Shown here: piece after piece, positions 25,279 through 33,912 of the stretch
Layout: each line of letters starts with the position of its first letter
Position numbering within the stretch: position 1 is the stretch's first letter
From: Sulfuricurvum sp.
Lineage (GTDB): Bacteria; Campylobacterota; Campylobacteria; Campylobacterales; Sulfurimonadaceae
DNA: 64,000 nucleotides
Direction of reading: 5' to 3'
NCBI GenBank assembly: GCA_030692765.1
Contig: JAUYUB010000006.1
Span: forward strand, 124,001-188,000
The notes under the pieces: generated by a model
The model's input: the letters and a program-made list of their open reading frames with translations, nothing else
Told to the model about the DNA's origin: nothing
The model's database searches: none
Position numbers and translations under genes: made by a program

Positions 25279-26733
25279 TTATTTTCTTCCAACCGAGGGA
25301 ACCGAAGTACCCTGATCTTTACCATCTCGTTTGTATGGATCATTTTTACGATTCGCAAAAATGAGATTTTTTACGTTATCGTCATGATTATGTGCGTTAT
25401 CAAGAACTTTCAAACCGACAACTTCCGTATGCTTTTGGGCTTCGGAACCCAGCACGTTTTGCACCATGGATCCCATAGCATCCAATACACGATAGTACGC
25501 AAACAAAAGATTGCTTTCAGCGACAACGATCTGTGATTGTGCCGATATATTATCGTTTTGTGCAACTAACAAATCCAATAAGGTTCGGCGCCCTAGATCG
25601 TACTCTTTTTGAAACAATTCAAGGGTCTTGGCACTGGTGGTTTCATAGCGCTTTAAATGGACAAGCTGCTGTTCAAGATAGGTTTTTGCAGCCCATGAGA
25701 GCCCGCCTTGTTCATCCAATTTACGAATCGTATCCCGTTGGATCTCATTTTCTTGATGAATCTTACTCAAACTCTTTTGAATTTGTGCCTCATCTGAACC
25801 ACCGCGGTAAAGATTATAACTCAAGGTAACCCCTACTTTAAAACGATCATCTTTGCCTTCAAGGCCGCCAGAGTCTTTCGCCCAGCTCTGACGTGCAAAC
25901 GCATCAATTTTAGGATAATAGTTTTTATATGCAGCACTTTTTTGCGCTTGTGCCGCTTTGATGTTGTATACATTTACCAAAACAGAAGGGTTATGGGTTC
26001 TGGCATACTCCTGCATCTCTTCCAATGTGAGTGGGATATCTCCGGTAAAACTGGTATTATCCAGTTCACTTGCTTTTACTCGTCGCCCTAAAGCACGTTC
26101 AAGATTGTACAATGTATCTTGGAGGTTATTTTCTGCAACCACATAGTTGGCCTTTGCCAATGAAAGGGATGTATCCGCTTTTTCAGATTCAGAACGGGTT
26201 GTCATTCCTGCTTCATATAACTTATTCACTTTTGCATAAATGTCCTCGTTGAAGGTCACATTGGCTTTTGCAATGCACAGTAAATCCCGATTTTTAATCG
26301 AATTAACATAAGCATCAATAAAGCGATATGCCGCATCATTGGCATTTTCTATGTAATGATTTGCAGCCGCTAGAATACGCGCTTTATTGTAATCTGACTC
26401 ATACACCGTCCCAAAACCGTTAAAAAGGTTTTGAGAAAGTAATAAGGAATGTTCATAAGTCGTAAATGAACGAGATTGATTTTGAGTGACCGGTGCTTTT
26501 GTCCTTTCACGAGCCAGCGTACCCGAATAATCAAGTGTCGGAAGCCATTGAGCTTCCGTCGTTCGTAGATCTTCCAAGGTCGCACGATAGTTATGCAAAC
26601 GTTCTTGGACTACGGGATGGGTTGAAAGAACTTCATTAACCCCCTCTTTTAACGTCAATGCATTCAATGCGGATGCCGTACACAAAGACAAGGTCATTGC
26701 TATTTTTAAAAATGGAACTTTAGAACTTAACAT
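25279..26733 (-). CDS. lapE: TolC-family outer-membrane channel (LapE-like)
   Basis: Outer-membrane exit duct of the type I system. The start is placed at the ATG that begins MLSSKVPFLKIAMTLSLCTA, because a Sec signal peptide starts there and AGAGG lies 7 bases upstream; a longer frame would add 34 residues ahead of the signal peptide. The mature protein has the repeated TolC pattern (GVNEVLSTHPVVQERLHNYR; LLSQNLFNGFGTVYESDYNK; LSYNLYRGGSDEAQIQKSL; LGRRTLLDLLVAQNDNISAQ). The length of 484 residues is usual. It heads the operon that continues through lapB, lapC and the luxR gene. Confidence 0.92.
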   Translation of the reverse strand: MLSSKVPFLKIAMTLSLCTASALNALTLKEGVNEVLSTHPVVQERLHNYRATLEDLRTTEAQWLPTLDYSGTLARERTKAPVTQNQSRSFTTYEHSLLLSQNLFNGFGTVYESDYNKARILAAANHYIENANDAAYRFIDAYVNSIKNRDLLCIAKANVTFNEDIYAKVNKLYEAGMTTRSESEKADTSLSLAKANYVVAENNLQDTLYNLERALGRRVKASELDNTSFTGDIPLTLEEMQEYARTHNPSVLVNVYNIKAAQAQKSAAYKNYYPKIDAFARQSWAKDSGGLEGKDDRFKVGVTLSYNLYRGGSDEAQIQKSLSKIHQENEIQRDTIRKLDEQGGLSWAAKTYLEQQLVHLKRYETTSAKTLELFQKEYDLGRRTLLDLLVAQNDNISAQSQIVVAESNLLFAYYRVLDAMGSMVQNVLGSEAQKHTEVVGLKVLDNAHNHDDNVKNLIFANRKNDPYKRDGKDQGTSVPSVGRK

Positions 26734-26821
26734 TTTGCTACCTCTATTCTCAAATTTACTTTGAACCACTCTGATTGATATATGATACCCTACCCACACT
26801 TTAGAAAAGTATCCTAAAAAC

Positions 26822-26841
26822 ATTGTACTCCACAAATAGTT
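26822..26841 (-). promoter_or_regulatory. Weak third match to the shared adhesin element
   Basis: AACTATTTGTGGAGTACAAT on the minus strand, about 90-110 bases before the TolC-family start. It agrees with each adhesin element at 13 of 20 bases, with the right half (GTACAAT) intact and the left half lost. It is reported as a lead only. Confidence 0.25.
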
Positions 26842-26908
26842 TAAAATAACCTAAAACAATAAAATATATTGAAACATAATAATTTATAGCTATAAAATCT
26901 TTTTGTTA

Positions 26909-26917
26909 TGATACAAT
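26909..26917 (+). promoter_or_regulatory. Predicted extended -10 promoter of the OmpA-family gene
   Basis: TGATACAAT, 33 bases before the ATG, inside a 217-base divergent gap that otherwise holds only AT-rich sequence. Confidence 0.5.
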
Positions 26918-26950
26918 TAAAAATTCTAACAATCAAGGGAGAAAGTTATC

Positions 26951-27604
26951 ATGCGTTTAATATCAACATGTACAGCATCTCTACTCATCTTAGGGATGGG
27001 TATGAATCTAATCGCAAATTCCGAGCAGCAAAGTACTCCTACGACTGACAGTTCAATGGCTGTTAAATCAGTAGAGTTTGTTCCCGGCCATCCGGACTGT
27101 TCACCTAAAACTGTCGTAGCTCCTTTCGTCGCAGCGCCTGTTGTTGTAGCAAAACCAGCTCCTGTTATAGCTAAAGCTGAAGGGGATCAAGATAAAGACG
27201 GAGTCCTCGATTCCATGGACAAATGTCCGGATACACCACGTGGTTATAAGGTTGATCCCACTGGATGTCCTGTTAGCGTAGATCTTCGCCTCCATTTTGC
27301 CTTTAACTCAAGCGTCATTCCGGTAGCCGATTATCCTCAAGTCGATAAATTGGCAAAAATCATGAAGGACAATCCTCCGGCAAAAGCAGTCATAGTGGGG
27401 CATACCGATCATACAGGGACAGATGAGTACAATCAAAAACTCTCAGAGAGACGCAGTAAAGCTCTTGGAGACAGACTGATAAAAGATGGTATTGCAGCCG
27501 ATCGTATCACTACTTCAGGCAAAGGGGAAAAAGAGCCGATGGCTACTAATAATACCCGTGAAGGACGTGCTTTGAATCGTCGTATCCATGTGGAACTGCA
27601 CTAA
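26951..27604 (+). CDS. OmpA-family peptidoglycan-binding protein
   Basis: A 217-residue envelope protein with signal peptide (about 1-22), a low-complexity Ala/Val/Pro linker, one thrombospondin-type-3 calcium repeat (DQDKDGVLDSMDKCPDTP) and a C-terminal OmpA domain (LHFAFNSSVIPVAD, GHTDHTGTDEYNQKLSERRS, ending GRALNRRIHVEL) that binds peptidoglycan. No beta-barrel is present, so it is periplasmic or attached through its N-terminus. A GGGAG ribosome site lies upstream. OmpA-like genes commonly neighbour Lap secretion genes, where they may anchor the channel to the wall; this is inference here. Confidence 0.9.
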   Translation: MRLISTCTASLLILGMGMNLIANSEQQSTPTTDSSMAVKSVEFVPGHPDCSPKTVVAPFVAAPVVVAKPAPVIAKAEGDQDKDGVLDSMDKCPDTPRGYKVDPTGCPVSVDLRLHFAFNSSVIPVADYPQVDKLAKIMKDNPPAKAVIVGHTDHTGTDEYNQKLSERRSKALGDRLIKDGIAADRITTSGKGEKEPMATNNTREGRALNRRIHVELH

Positions 27605-27618
27605 GAGTTTTAGCAACT

Positions 27619-27640
27619 ATCCCCTTGAGGGGATTATTTC
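27619..27640. terminator. Hairpin between the convergent ompA-like and HIT genes
   Basis: ATCCCC-ttga-GGGGAT, a perfect 6-bp stem followed on the plus strand by TATTTC. It lies 15 bases after the plus-strand stop and overlaps the stop of the opposing gene, so it may serve both directions. Confidence 0.55.
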
Positions 27641-28131
27641 ATTAAATAGTTTTTTGTGTGTTCTTTTAGCCGGGTATATATCTTCTCAAAATCAGTTGAA
27701 TAAACGCGCGTTTGTGCTATCGATGTTATAAAGTTTGTATCACGTGCCCAACGCGGTACGAGATGCATATGTATGTGTTCCGCGATACCTGCACCTGCTT
27801 CACTTCCCAGATTCATCCCGATATTAACTGCATGGGCATTAAATCCCTCTTTGAGCATACGTACCCCTTTTTGTGCCAATGCACTCATGTGCAGCCATGT
27901 CAACGGATCAAGAGCTTCCAGCGCATCCGTGTGAAAATGTGGAATGATCATAAAATGCCCAGGGGTATAAGGATAACGGTTCATCACAACAAAACAATGC
28001 TCATCGCGGTACAAAACGTGATGTTCTTCATCCATAGACTCATTTTCACTGATATGGCAAAATACACACCCTTCGCATTTTGCTCCGGCTACGTACTCAT
28101 TTCGCCATGGGGCATAAAGAATGTTATTCAT
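27634..28131 (-). CDS. HIT-family nucleotide hydrolase
   Basis: A 165-residue cytoplasmic protein with the histidine triad EHIHMHLVPRW (HxHxH) near residue 120 and the HIT substrate region MNRYPYTPGHFMIIP. The length and the CEGCVFCHI Cys pairs at the N-terminus (possible zinc site) match AP4A-hydrolase-like HIT proteins of Campylobacterota. Its start touches the end of murF, so it belongs to that operon. The physiological substrate is unknown. Confidence 0.92.
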   Translation of the reverse strand: MNNILYAPWRNEYVAGAKCEGCVFCHISENESMDEEHHVLYRDEHCFVVMNRYPYTPGHFMIIPHFHTDALEALDPLTWLHMSALAQKGVRMLKEGFNAHAVNIGMNLGSEAGAGIAEHIHMHLVPRWARDTNFITSIAQTRVYSTDFEKIYTRLKEHTKNYLMK

Positions 28132-29570
28132 CAGATAAAATTAGGTGCATCATTAGCGAAAAGGATGATATCACCCGCTTTCGTCACCTCACCCAGCGTT
28201 TTGACCAACTGCGCTTTATCAGCGAGCATTACGACTTCGTTCACCTTTAACTCGGTTTGAAATTGAACCGCATTGAGCTGCCCCGTGATAATGGCAATGT
28301 CAAAGACGCCATTAATAGCGTTAATAAGTTCACGGTTTAGTTCTACTGTACTTTCTACCAATCCAGGCGTTACAATCACTTTGCGCCCTGTATGCAAAGA
28401 ACATAAGCGCACCCCCTCAAGCATCCCGTCGATATTACCGTTATATCCATCATCCAATATGACTTTTCCACCTGCATCGATGCGTTCTAAGCGATGCTCA
28501 ACACTTTTGAGATGATACACGGCTTTCTCTATCTCTTCGGCACTCATTCCCATTTCATGTGCAATCAAAATCGCCGCATTAATGTTCATCGTTTGAAAAC
28601 CACCTAATACAGACGTATGGAAATGGTGTTCCTCTCCATCCAAAGTCAGATCAAAATCAGTACCTTCCAACGTAGCATTCAGATTCTTAATATCATCCCC
28701 AAAAAATGTCACTTTTTCATGCGGTACATCCGTCACTGACGTATGAATGAATGCTTTTTGCAAACGATTGGAATGAATAATTTCGAGCTTGGTTTGCTTG
28801 ATACGTTCTACTGTTTTAAAGTATTCCAAATGCTGAGGACCCACTTTACCAACAACTACGATTTGAGGATTTAAAAGTTGTGTAATCGCATAAATATCCC
28901 CAAACTCACGGGCTCCAGCCTCGCAAACATACACTTGCGTATTGACCGGAAGTGATTCATTGACATCACGGATAATACCGCCTATCGTATTGACACTGCG
29001 GGGTGTCGCATAGACATTGAACTTATTGGATAATGTCTGTGCGATAAAATTTTTCATCGACGTTTTACCATAGCTTCCCGTAATACAGATGATTGTCAAA
29101 TCCTGCATCGATTCAATCCGACGCTTTGCCTCTCTTTTGTACATCAAAAATAAAAACTTTTCTACGCCCCATGAAGTCAAATACGCAAGGCTCAGCGGCA
29201 AAAAGACACTGTACGTATCACTGACATCTCTCAGTGTCCAAAGGGTGTTTAGAATGACGGTAATAAAAAGCAAAAGAATCAAAAAACGCTTTACACGCCA
29301 TGTCAACACCAGTTTTTTATCAAGTTTTGCATGCCAAAGATACAAAAAGGGGATATAGGCAACCAACACGAACGGCCCATAAGTACCAAGTATGTAGTAA
29401 AGGATAAAAGGGAGTACAAAATACCCAACATGCCACCATGTCTTATGATGACGCAAGACCACACGCTCGATACGGTAATCGTACCACTGCAAATTGGTAA
29501 TAAGATACCAGCCCAAGGCAAAAACAAAAAGAAAATTTGCTCCAAGAGCGATCATCTGTGTTAATTCCAT
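28131..29570 (-). CDS. murF: MurF-type Mur ligase with N-terminal membrane segments
   Basis: UDP-MurNAc-tripeptide:D-Ala-D-Ala ligase, the last cytoplasmic step of peptidoglycan precursor synthesis. The 479 residues start with about 150 that contain four likely transmembrane helices (for example LGANFLFVFALGWYLI, HVGYFVLPFILYYILG). The Mur ligase core follows: ATP motif CITGSYGKTSMKNF, AGAREFGDIY, VGPQHLEYF, and the C-terminal DGYNGNIDGM. Position in a ddl-hydrolase-murF cluster supports the assignment. The membrane part is unlike E. coli MurF, but similar forms occur in this phylum. A MurF/MurT-like relative is the alternative. Confidence 0.85.
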   Translation of the reverse strand: MELTQMIALGANFLFVFALGWYLITNLQWYDYRIERVVLRHHKTWWHVGYFVLPFILYYILGTYGPFVLVAYIPFLYLWHAKLDKKLVLTWRVKRFLILLLFITVILNTLWTLRDVSDTYSVFLPLSLAYLTSWGVEKFLFLMYKREAKRRIESMQDLTIICITGSYGKTSMKNFIAQTLSNKFNVYATPRSVNTIGGIIRDVNESLPVNTQVYVCEAGAREFGDIYAITQLLNPQIVVVGKVGPQHLEYFKTVERIKQTKLEIIHSNRLQKAFIHTSVTDVPHEKVTFFGDDIKNLNATLEGTDFDLTLDGEEHHFHTSVLGGFQTMNINAAILIAHEMGMSAEEIEKAVYHLKSVEHRLERIDAGGKVILDDGYNGNIDGMLEGVRLCSLHTGRKVIVTPGLVESTVELNRELINAINGVFDIAIITGQLNAVQFQTELKVNEVVMLADKAQLVKTLGEVTKAGDIILFANDAPNFI

Positions 29571-30302
29571 TTATTCTTCCTTTTTATCCATACTTTTTTC
29601 TATTTCATGCCCAATAGAAGCACCCTCTTTCAAGAGAAAATAGTGATCCCCGTCATACGCGACTAGGCGTGAATCTTTTATAAGTTTTTGCATCACTTCA
29701 CCAGTCCACAAAGGAGTTGCCGTATCTTGCTTACCAAAACATAACAAAGCTTTATTTTTAAACGCTTTAAAATAATCCGTAAAATCTTCATTGACGACAT
29801 TTTTAAAGGTTTGATACATTACTTCAGACATACCTTGCGCATCGGGTGCAACAAAGAGGGATCGCAATGAAGTAAGCCCTGTAAATTTGAGAAGTTTAAA
29901 AAGGGCTATTTTTGTACGAATTTTTAACGGTTTTGGAACCAAAATTCCTGCGGATGCCACCAACACCAAAAGCTCCGCATTCAGTAAAGTAGCTACTTTT
30001 CCGCCAAATGAATGTCCTAAAATAACATTTTTACGGGCATCGATTTGCGTCAAAAAAAGTTCCATGATTTGGGCATAATCGGTGGTTTGAAGCGCTATAT
30101 CGCAATTACTGCCGCCAAAGCCCGGCATATCGATGTAAATATGACGAAAAGAAGGAAGTGTTTTAGAAAATGCCTGTTTCATAAGCGTTTTATGAGAACC
30201 CCAGCCGTGTAAAAAAATAATATTAGTGGTTTGCTGGGGATTTAGAATCTCATAACTGATAGAAAATATGGCCCCTTTGTAATGAACCGTTTTGACTGCC
30301 AC
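29571..30302 (-). CDS. Alpha/beta hydrolase
   Basis: A 243-residue alpha/beta-hydrolase fold protein. Visible are the oxyanion region NIIFLHGWGSHKTL (about 27-40), the nucleophile elbow LGHSFGGK (Ser near residue 98) and a late His in YDGDHYFLL. The substrate is unknown; the place between ddl and murF is conserved in Campylobacter and suggests an envelope-related esterase or thioesterase. It lies 2 bases after ddl and directly before murF, so all are cotranscribed. Confidence 0.88.
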   Translation of the reverse strand: MAVKTVHYKGAIFSISYEILNPQQTTNIIFLHGWGSHKTLMKQAFSKTLPSFRHIYIDMPGFGGSNCDIALQTTDYAQIMELFLTQIDARKNVILGHSFGGKVATLLNAELLVLVASAGILVPKPLKIRTKIALFKLLKFTGLTSLRSLFVAPDAQGMSEVMYQTFKNVVNEDFTDYFKAFKNKALLCFGKQDTATPLWTGEVMQKLIKDSRLVAYDGDHYFLLKEGASIGHEIEKSMDKKEE

Positions 30303-30304
30303 TC

Positions 30305-31342
30305 TTATTTCCCTTTTGCTTGAGAAATGGAGTGAATGTAGTCGTACTGTATGCGAATCTCTTTTTTACTCGGCAATGATCCCAAAAGTGCATTGATCGC
30401 ACCGCTAAAGTCTTCAAAGAGATAGTTCGCCATCGATCCCGGAATCGGATTAATCTCATTGAGATACACAACCCCATCGATTTCAAAAAAATCACATCGG
30501 ATCAAGGCTCCCTCGAATAGCGGAGTATAAAGAGTCTTAAATGCTTCTCTCAGTTGGGTTACAAGAGTATCACTCACGGCGGCTTCAGCTACTTTTGCCG
30601 AGCGTGAAAAATCAAGGTATTTTTTTTCAAAATCCAAAAACTCTACTTTTTGTGGCTCTTCAACAATCGAATAGGTAATCTCACCTCTGGCGCTGTATCC
30701 TGCCAAATTGTACTCTTTAACTCCCGAAATAAAAGGCTCAATCAAAAGAGTATTGTCAAATTCAAATCCCACATCCAAGGCGTATTCCAGCTCACTGACT
30801 TCACGCACAATACTCACGCCAATAGAGCTTCCAAGACACGATGGCTTGATGATAAACGGATACGGAGTCCTAATCGTTTTACTGCTCGCTCTCGTAATGA
30901 CTTCATACGGAAGTGTTTTGACACCCATCGACTGTGCAAACCATTTGGTGTAATGTTTGTCAAAACTAAGCATCGATGCCTCTTTGCGAGGTCCGATAAA
31001 CGAAATGCCATAAAAATCAAACAAAGATGCAATCGAACCGTCTTCACCATCGCCGCCGTGGATCAAATTAAGAACAGGAGACGTATGCATTTTAGAGCCA
31101 AAAAGTCCCCGCTGCTCAAATCCCCCTTTTACCAATGTGAGTTCTGGCATCTTGAGGTGTTTTGCTCTTGAAAATGTGATTGCTTTCATATGTGCATCAT
31201 CAATAAGATAAAAACGATGGTCCTGATCGCAAAAAATAAAGCTCAAATCAAAATTGGAAAGTTTCCCTTTTACGGTAATCGCACTTACAATGCTGATCTC
31301 ATGTTCGTAACTGGCTCCGCCGAATAAAATTGCTAATTTCAC
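30305..31342 (-). CDS. ddl: D-alanine--D-alanine ligase
   Basis: ATP-grasp enzyme that makes the D-Ala-D-Ala dipeptide used by MurF. The 345-residue protein has the N-terminal AILFGGASYEHEISIVSA, the ATP-grasp segment PFIIKPSCLGSSIGVSIV, the metal-binding RCDFFEIDGVVYLNEINPIP and the closing GSMANYLFEDFSG. It is 11 bases downstream of ruvA. Confidence 0.96.
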   Translation of the reverse strand: MKLAILFGGASYEHEISIVSAITVKGKLSNFDLSFIFCDQDHRFYLIDDAHMKAITFSRAKHLKMPELTLVKGGFEQRGLFGSKMHTSPVLNLIHGGDGEDGSIASLFDFYGISFIGPRKEASMLSFDKHYTKWFAQSMGVKTLPYEVITRASSKTIRTPYPFIIKPSCLGSSIGVSIVREVSELEYALDVGFEFDNTLLIEPFISGVKEYNLAGYSARGEITYSIVEEPQKVEFLDFEKKYLDFSRSAKVAEAAVSDTLVTQLREAFKTLYTPLFEGALIRCDFFEIDGVVYLNEINPIPGSMANYLFEDFSGAINALLGSLPSKKEIRIQYDYIHSISQAKGK

Positions 31343-31353
31343 TGTTGTCCTTG

Positions 31354-31917
31354 TTAAAGTTTTTGTAATTGTTTTAACGCTTCTTTCACTAAAGAAGCGG
31401 TATCGGTTGCACTGGAGGCGCTTAATGCTTTGGCAATTTGTTCACGCTTAAATCCAAGTGATTCAAGTGCCATAGAGGCCTCTGTTGCGGCACTGCTGAC
31501 AACGGTATCCCCTTGTAACAATACGGCATCAAAGCCTGCCAATTCCACCATAATACGCCCTGCACTTTTAGGTCCTATTCCGGGAACTTTTTTGAGCGCA
31601 TTGACATCTTTAGACGTAATAATACCCGCAAACTGCTCCGGCGTAAAGGTACTGCAGATTGCTAACGCTGCTTTGGGACCGATTCCATTGATTTTTAGCA
31701 TACCCTCGAAGAGTGTTTTCTCCCCTTTTTGGACAAAACCGTACAGTTGTTGTGCATCTTCACGAATAATGTGCGTTGTATGCACTCTGATACGTTCACC
31801 GCTTAATGCACTGTAAGTGTGCAGGGAAATAAAAACCTCATAAACTACCCCGTTTACATCCAAATGCATCGCAGAGGGTTCTTTATAAACAATATTTCCT
31901 TCTAATCCTATTATCAT
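31354..31917 (-). CDS. ruvA: Holliday junction helicase subunit RuvA
   Basis: Tetrameric DNA-binding subunit that loads RuvB on Holliday junctions. The 187 residues have the N-terminal OB-fold (MIIGLEGNIVYKEPSAMHLD), two helix-hairpin-helix motifs (MLKINGIGPKAALAI and LKKVPGIGPKSAGRIMVEL, about 70-125) and the C-terminal RuvB-binding domain (EASMALESLGFKREQIAKAL). It overlaps the upstream FapA gene by 4 bases. Confidence 0.97.
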   Translation of the reverse strand: MIIGLEGNIVYKEPSAMHLDVNGVVYEVFISLHTYSALSGERIRVHTTHIIREDAQQLYGFVQKGEKTLFEGMLKINGIGPKAALAICSTFTPEQFAGIITSKDVNALKKVPGIGPKSAGRIMVELAGFDAVLLQGDTVVSSAATEASMALESLGFKREQIAKALSASSATDTASLVKEALKQLQKL

Positions 31918-33821
31918 TTTGCTAGTACCTTAATAGAGAATTTTCCCTCCTCATCAACATGCAATCCGAATATACCGCCTATACTGTTATCCGGGGGAAC
32001 AAACGTCACATCAATAGGGGGATCTATTAATTTAAAAATAATTTCGTTGTAGTTATGCCATCGGTCATGATTGATAACACGTGCATCAAATATCTCATCT
32101 TGCAATGCCCTATGCCGTCCGCTGATAAAAGTATAATGATCTTGTTTGTCTTGATACTCTTTTCTCAATGCCTCGAGCTTAAGTTTAAATTCTTGAAACT
32201 GCTTATATTTTTGGGCATAGGCGATGGGAATTTGTACCCCATTATTTTTATATTCAATAATTTTTCGCTTAATATCTTCATACGCTGAAGCATTTTCCCT
32301 CATCGTTTTCTCATAACCAGAGAGCTCTTTTCCAACTTCGGCTATCACCTTTTTAACATCAATCATCAATGCTTGTTCATCGTCTAAAAATTCTCGTGAT
32401 TCATTGAGCAACGGATCAATGGTTAAAATATTTTCCCCACCTTGCAATTTTTGAATTTCTATACGCTTTGATGCAGTCAGTTTTGTATGAGATCCCAGTA
32501 ATTCCACATCAATCTCTTTTGCGTGTACCGTTCCGCCTGTTGCCTGAGTGATCTTAACACGATCACCTTCCACGCTTCCATGTTCAAGACGTGTCACATG
32601 AATCTCTTTTCCATAAGCTTTCCCTTTATGGACATTGATCGTTAAATCATCCGCTGTAATTGTGGCACTGCTATGAACATGCCCTGATACAACAGCTTTG
32701 CGTGCAGTTACTTTTGCATCTTGCCCAACATTACCGTCAATATTGATTGCATTCACGCTCACTTCCATACCTATGCCTATGGCGTCTTTTAGTGGGTCTT
32801 TCTCTTTGACATTAATCGACACATCCGAGTCCAGTTGCGTATCAATGGAACCAGTGGAGCGAAAACTGATCTCTGTCACATCTATTTCGGTTTTAATATC
32901 ATACATACCGCCCTCAAAAGTGACATAACCACCCGATTTGGCTCGAAATTCAACTTTTACATCATCTTCATTACGTTCTATGTGTTCACCTATAGTAAAC
33001 GTAGGTTCATTTTTAATAATCGGTTCTTTTGGAAGAATAATTTCTCCTCTGCAATTTCGCCCATTGGTCCCTGTTTGTGGCTTAATGTATTCTATAAGCA
33101 AATCATTGGCAATAACACTGATCATATACCCGCGCTTTGCATAGTCTATGCGCCCTGCTTCATCAAGATTATTTTGTTTATTATCATAATGTACTATCAG
33201 CTTATCATCGATAGTCGGTACGGGCTCAAAACCCTGTGCCACCAGAAAACGCTCCTGTTCATTGACATGATAAGAGCCATTTACCTTTATCTTCGCTATA
33301 AAGTCTGACAAGTTGTCATGCATCATGGAGTCAAAAACCCCAATCATAAGATTTGCTCGAAGCTTCTTCTTCATAATAAGCTCAAAAAAATCCTTTTCAA
33401 AAGTATCTTCGTAAACAAACTCGCTGCCCGGTTTAATGGTTAAATAAATCTTACAAAGAGTTGCATTGCCGGCAATGGATAATTCAACATGATCAAGTTT
33501 ATGAATATCCTCAATAGAGAATATTTCTACTTCATATGTCTGCTTAAGTTCAAACTTTGGATTTAAATACAGATCATCATGTATTGCGGCAATATTTGCT
33601 TCAGACAGTTCAGTCCATTCCTCCGAATCAGTTTTAGCTTCAGTAGTCATCAGACTAAGTGTCTGAACTTCTAAGAGTCTAAAATCAAGCGTATGAACTG
33701 AAACATGATGCGTGGTCGCTGCTTGTATTAACTCTTTTGCAATGTTACTGGTACGAACTACAAAAGGAGTAATAATGGATGAAGCTTCAGTAACAATTGC
33801 GTCATGTGGCAAATCAACCAT
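31914..33821 (-). CDS. FapA / DUF342 polymer-domain protein
   Basis: A 635-residue protein of the flagellar-assembly-protein-A (DUF342) family. The signature stretches are KRGYMISVIANDLLIEYIKP and TGTNGRNCRGEIILP, followed by a beta-helix of repeated short strands (about 290-460; EIDVTEISFRSTGSID, AINIDGNVGQDAKVTARKAV). A coiled coil (about 490-570) and a short C-terminal domain end the protein. Members have been linked to flagellar placement or cell-surface organisation in some Gammaproteobacteria, but the role in this phylum is open. It overlaps ruvA and starts a divergent pair with murJ, as in Campylobacter. Confidence 0.82.
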   Translation of the reverse strand: MVDLPHDAIVTEASSIITPFVVRTSNIAKELIQAATTHHVSVHTLDFRLLEVQTLSLMTTEAKTDSEEWTELSEANIAAIHDDLYLNPKFELKQTYEVEIFSIEDIHKLDHVELSIAGNATLCKIYLTIKPGSEFVYEDTFEKDFFELIMKKKLRANLMIGVFDSMMHDNLSDFIAKIKVNGSYHVNEQERFLVAQGFEPVPTIDDKLIVHYDNKQNNLDEAGRIDYAKRGYMISVIANDLLIEYIKPQTGTNGRNCRGEIILPKEPIIKNEPTFTIGEHIERNEDDVKVEFRAKSGGYVTFEGGMYDIKTEIDVTEISFRSTGSIDTQLDSDVSINVKEKDPLKDAIGIGMEVSVNAINIDGNVGQDAKVTARKAVVSGHVHSSATITADDLTINVHKGKAYGKEIHVTRLEHGSVEGDRVKITQATGGTVHAKEIDVELLGSHTKLTASKRIEIQKLQGGENILTIDPLLNESREFLDDEQALMIDVKKVIAEVGKELSGYEKTMRENASAYEDIKRKIIEYKNNGVQIPIAYAQKYKQFQEFKLKLEALRKEYQDKQDHYTFISGRHRALQDEIFDARVINHDRWHNYNEIIFKLIDPPIDVTFVPPDNSIGGIFGLHVDEEGKFSIKVLAK

Positions 33822-33912
33822 TATATTTTTCCTTCTTCTATATACTATTTGGCTATTTTAATGACATATCGGTTAAACTCACGTAAAACTTAACGATAGG
33901 TCCTGTTTATCT

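Noticed and set aside
26734-26835. N-terminal extension of the TolC-family gene
   Set aside because: The extra 34 residues precede a normal signal peptide, and a ribosome site fits the inner ATG.
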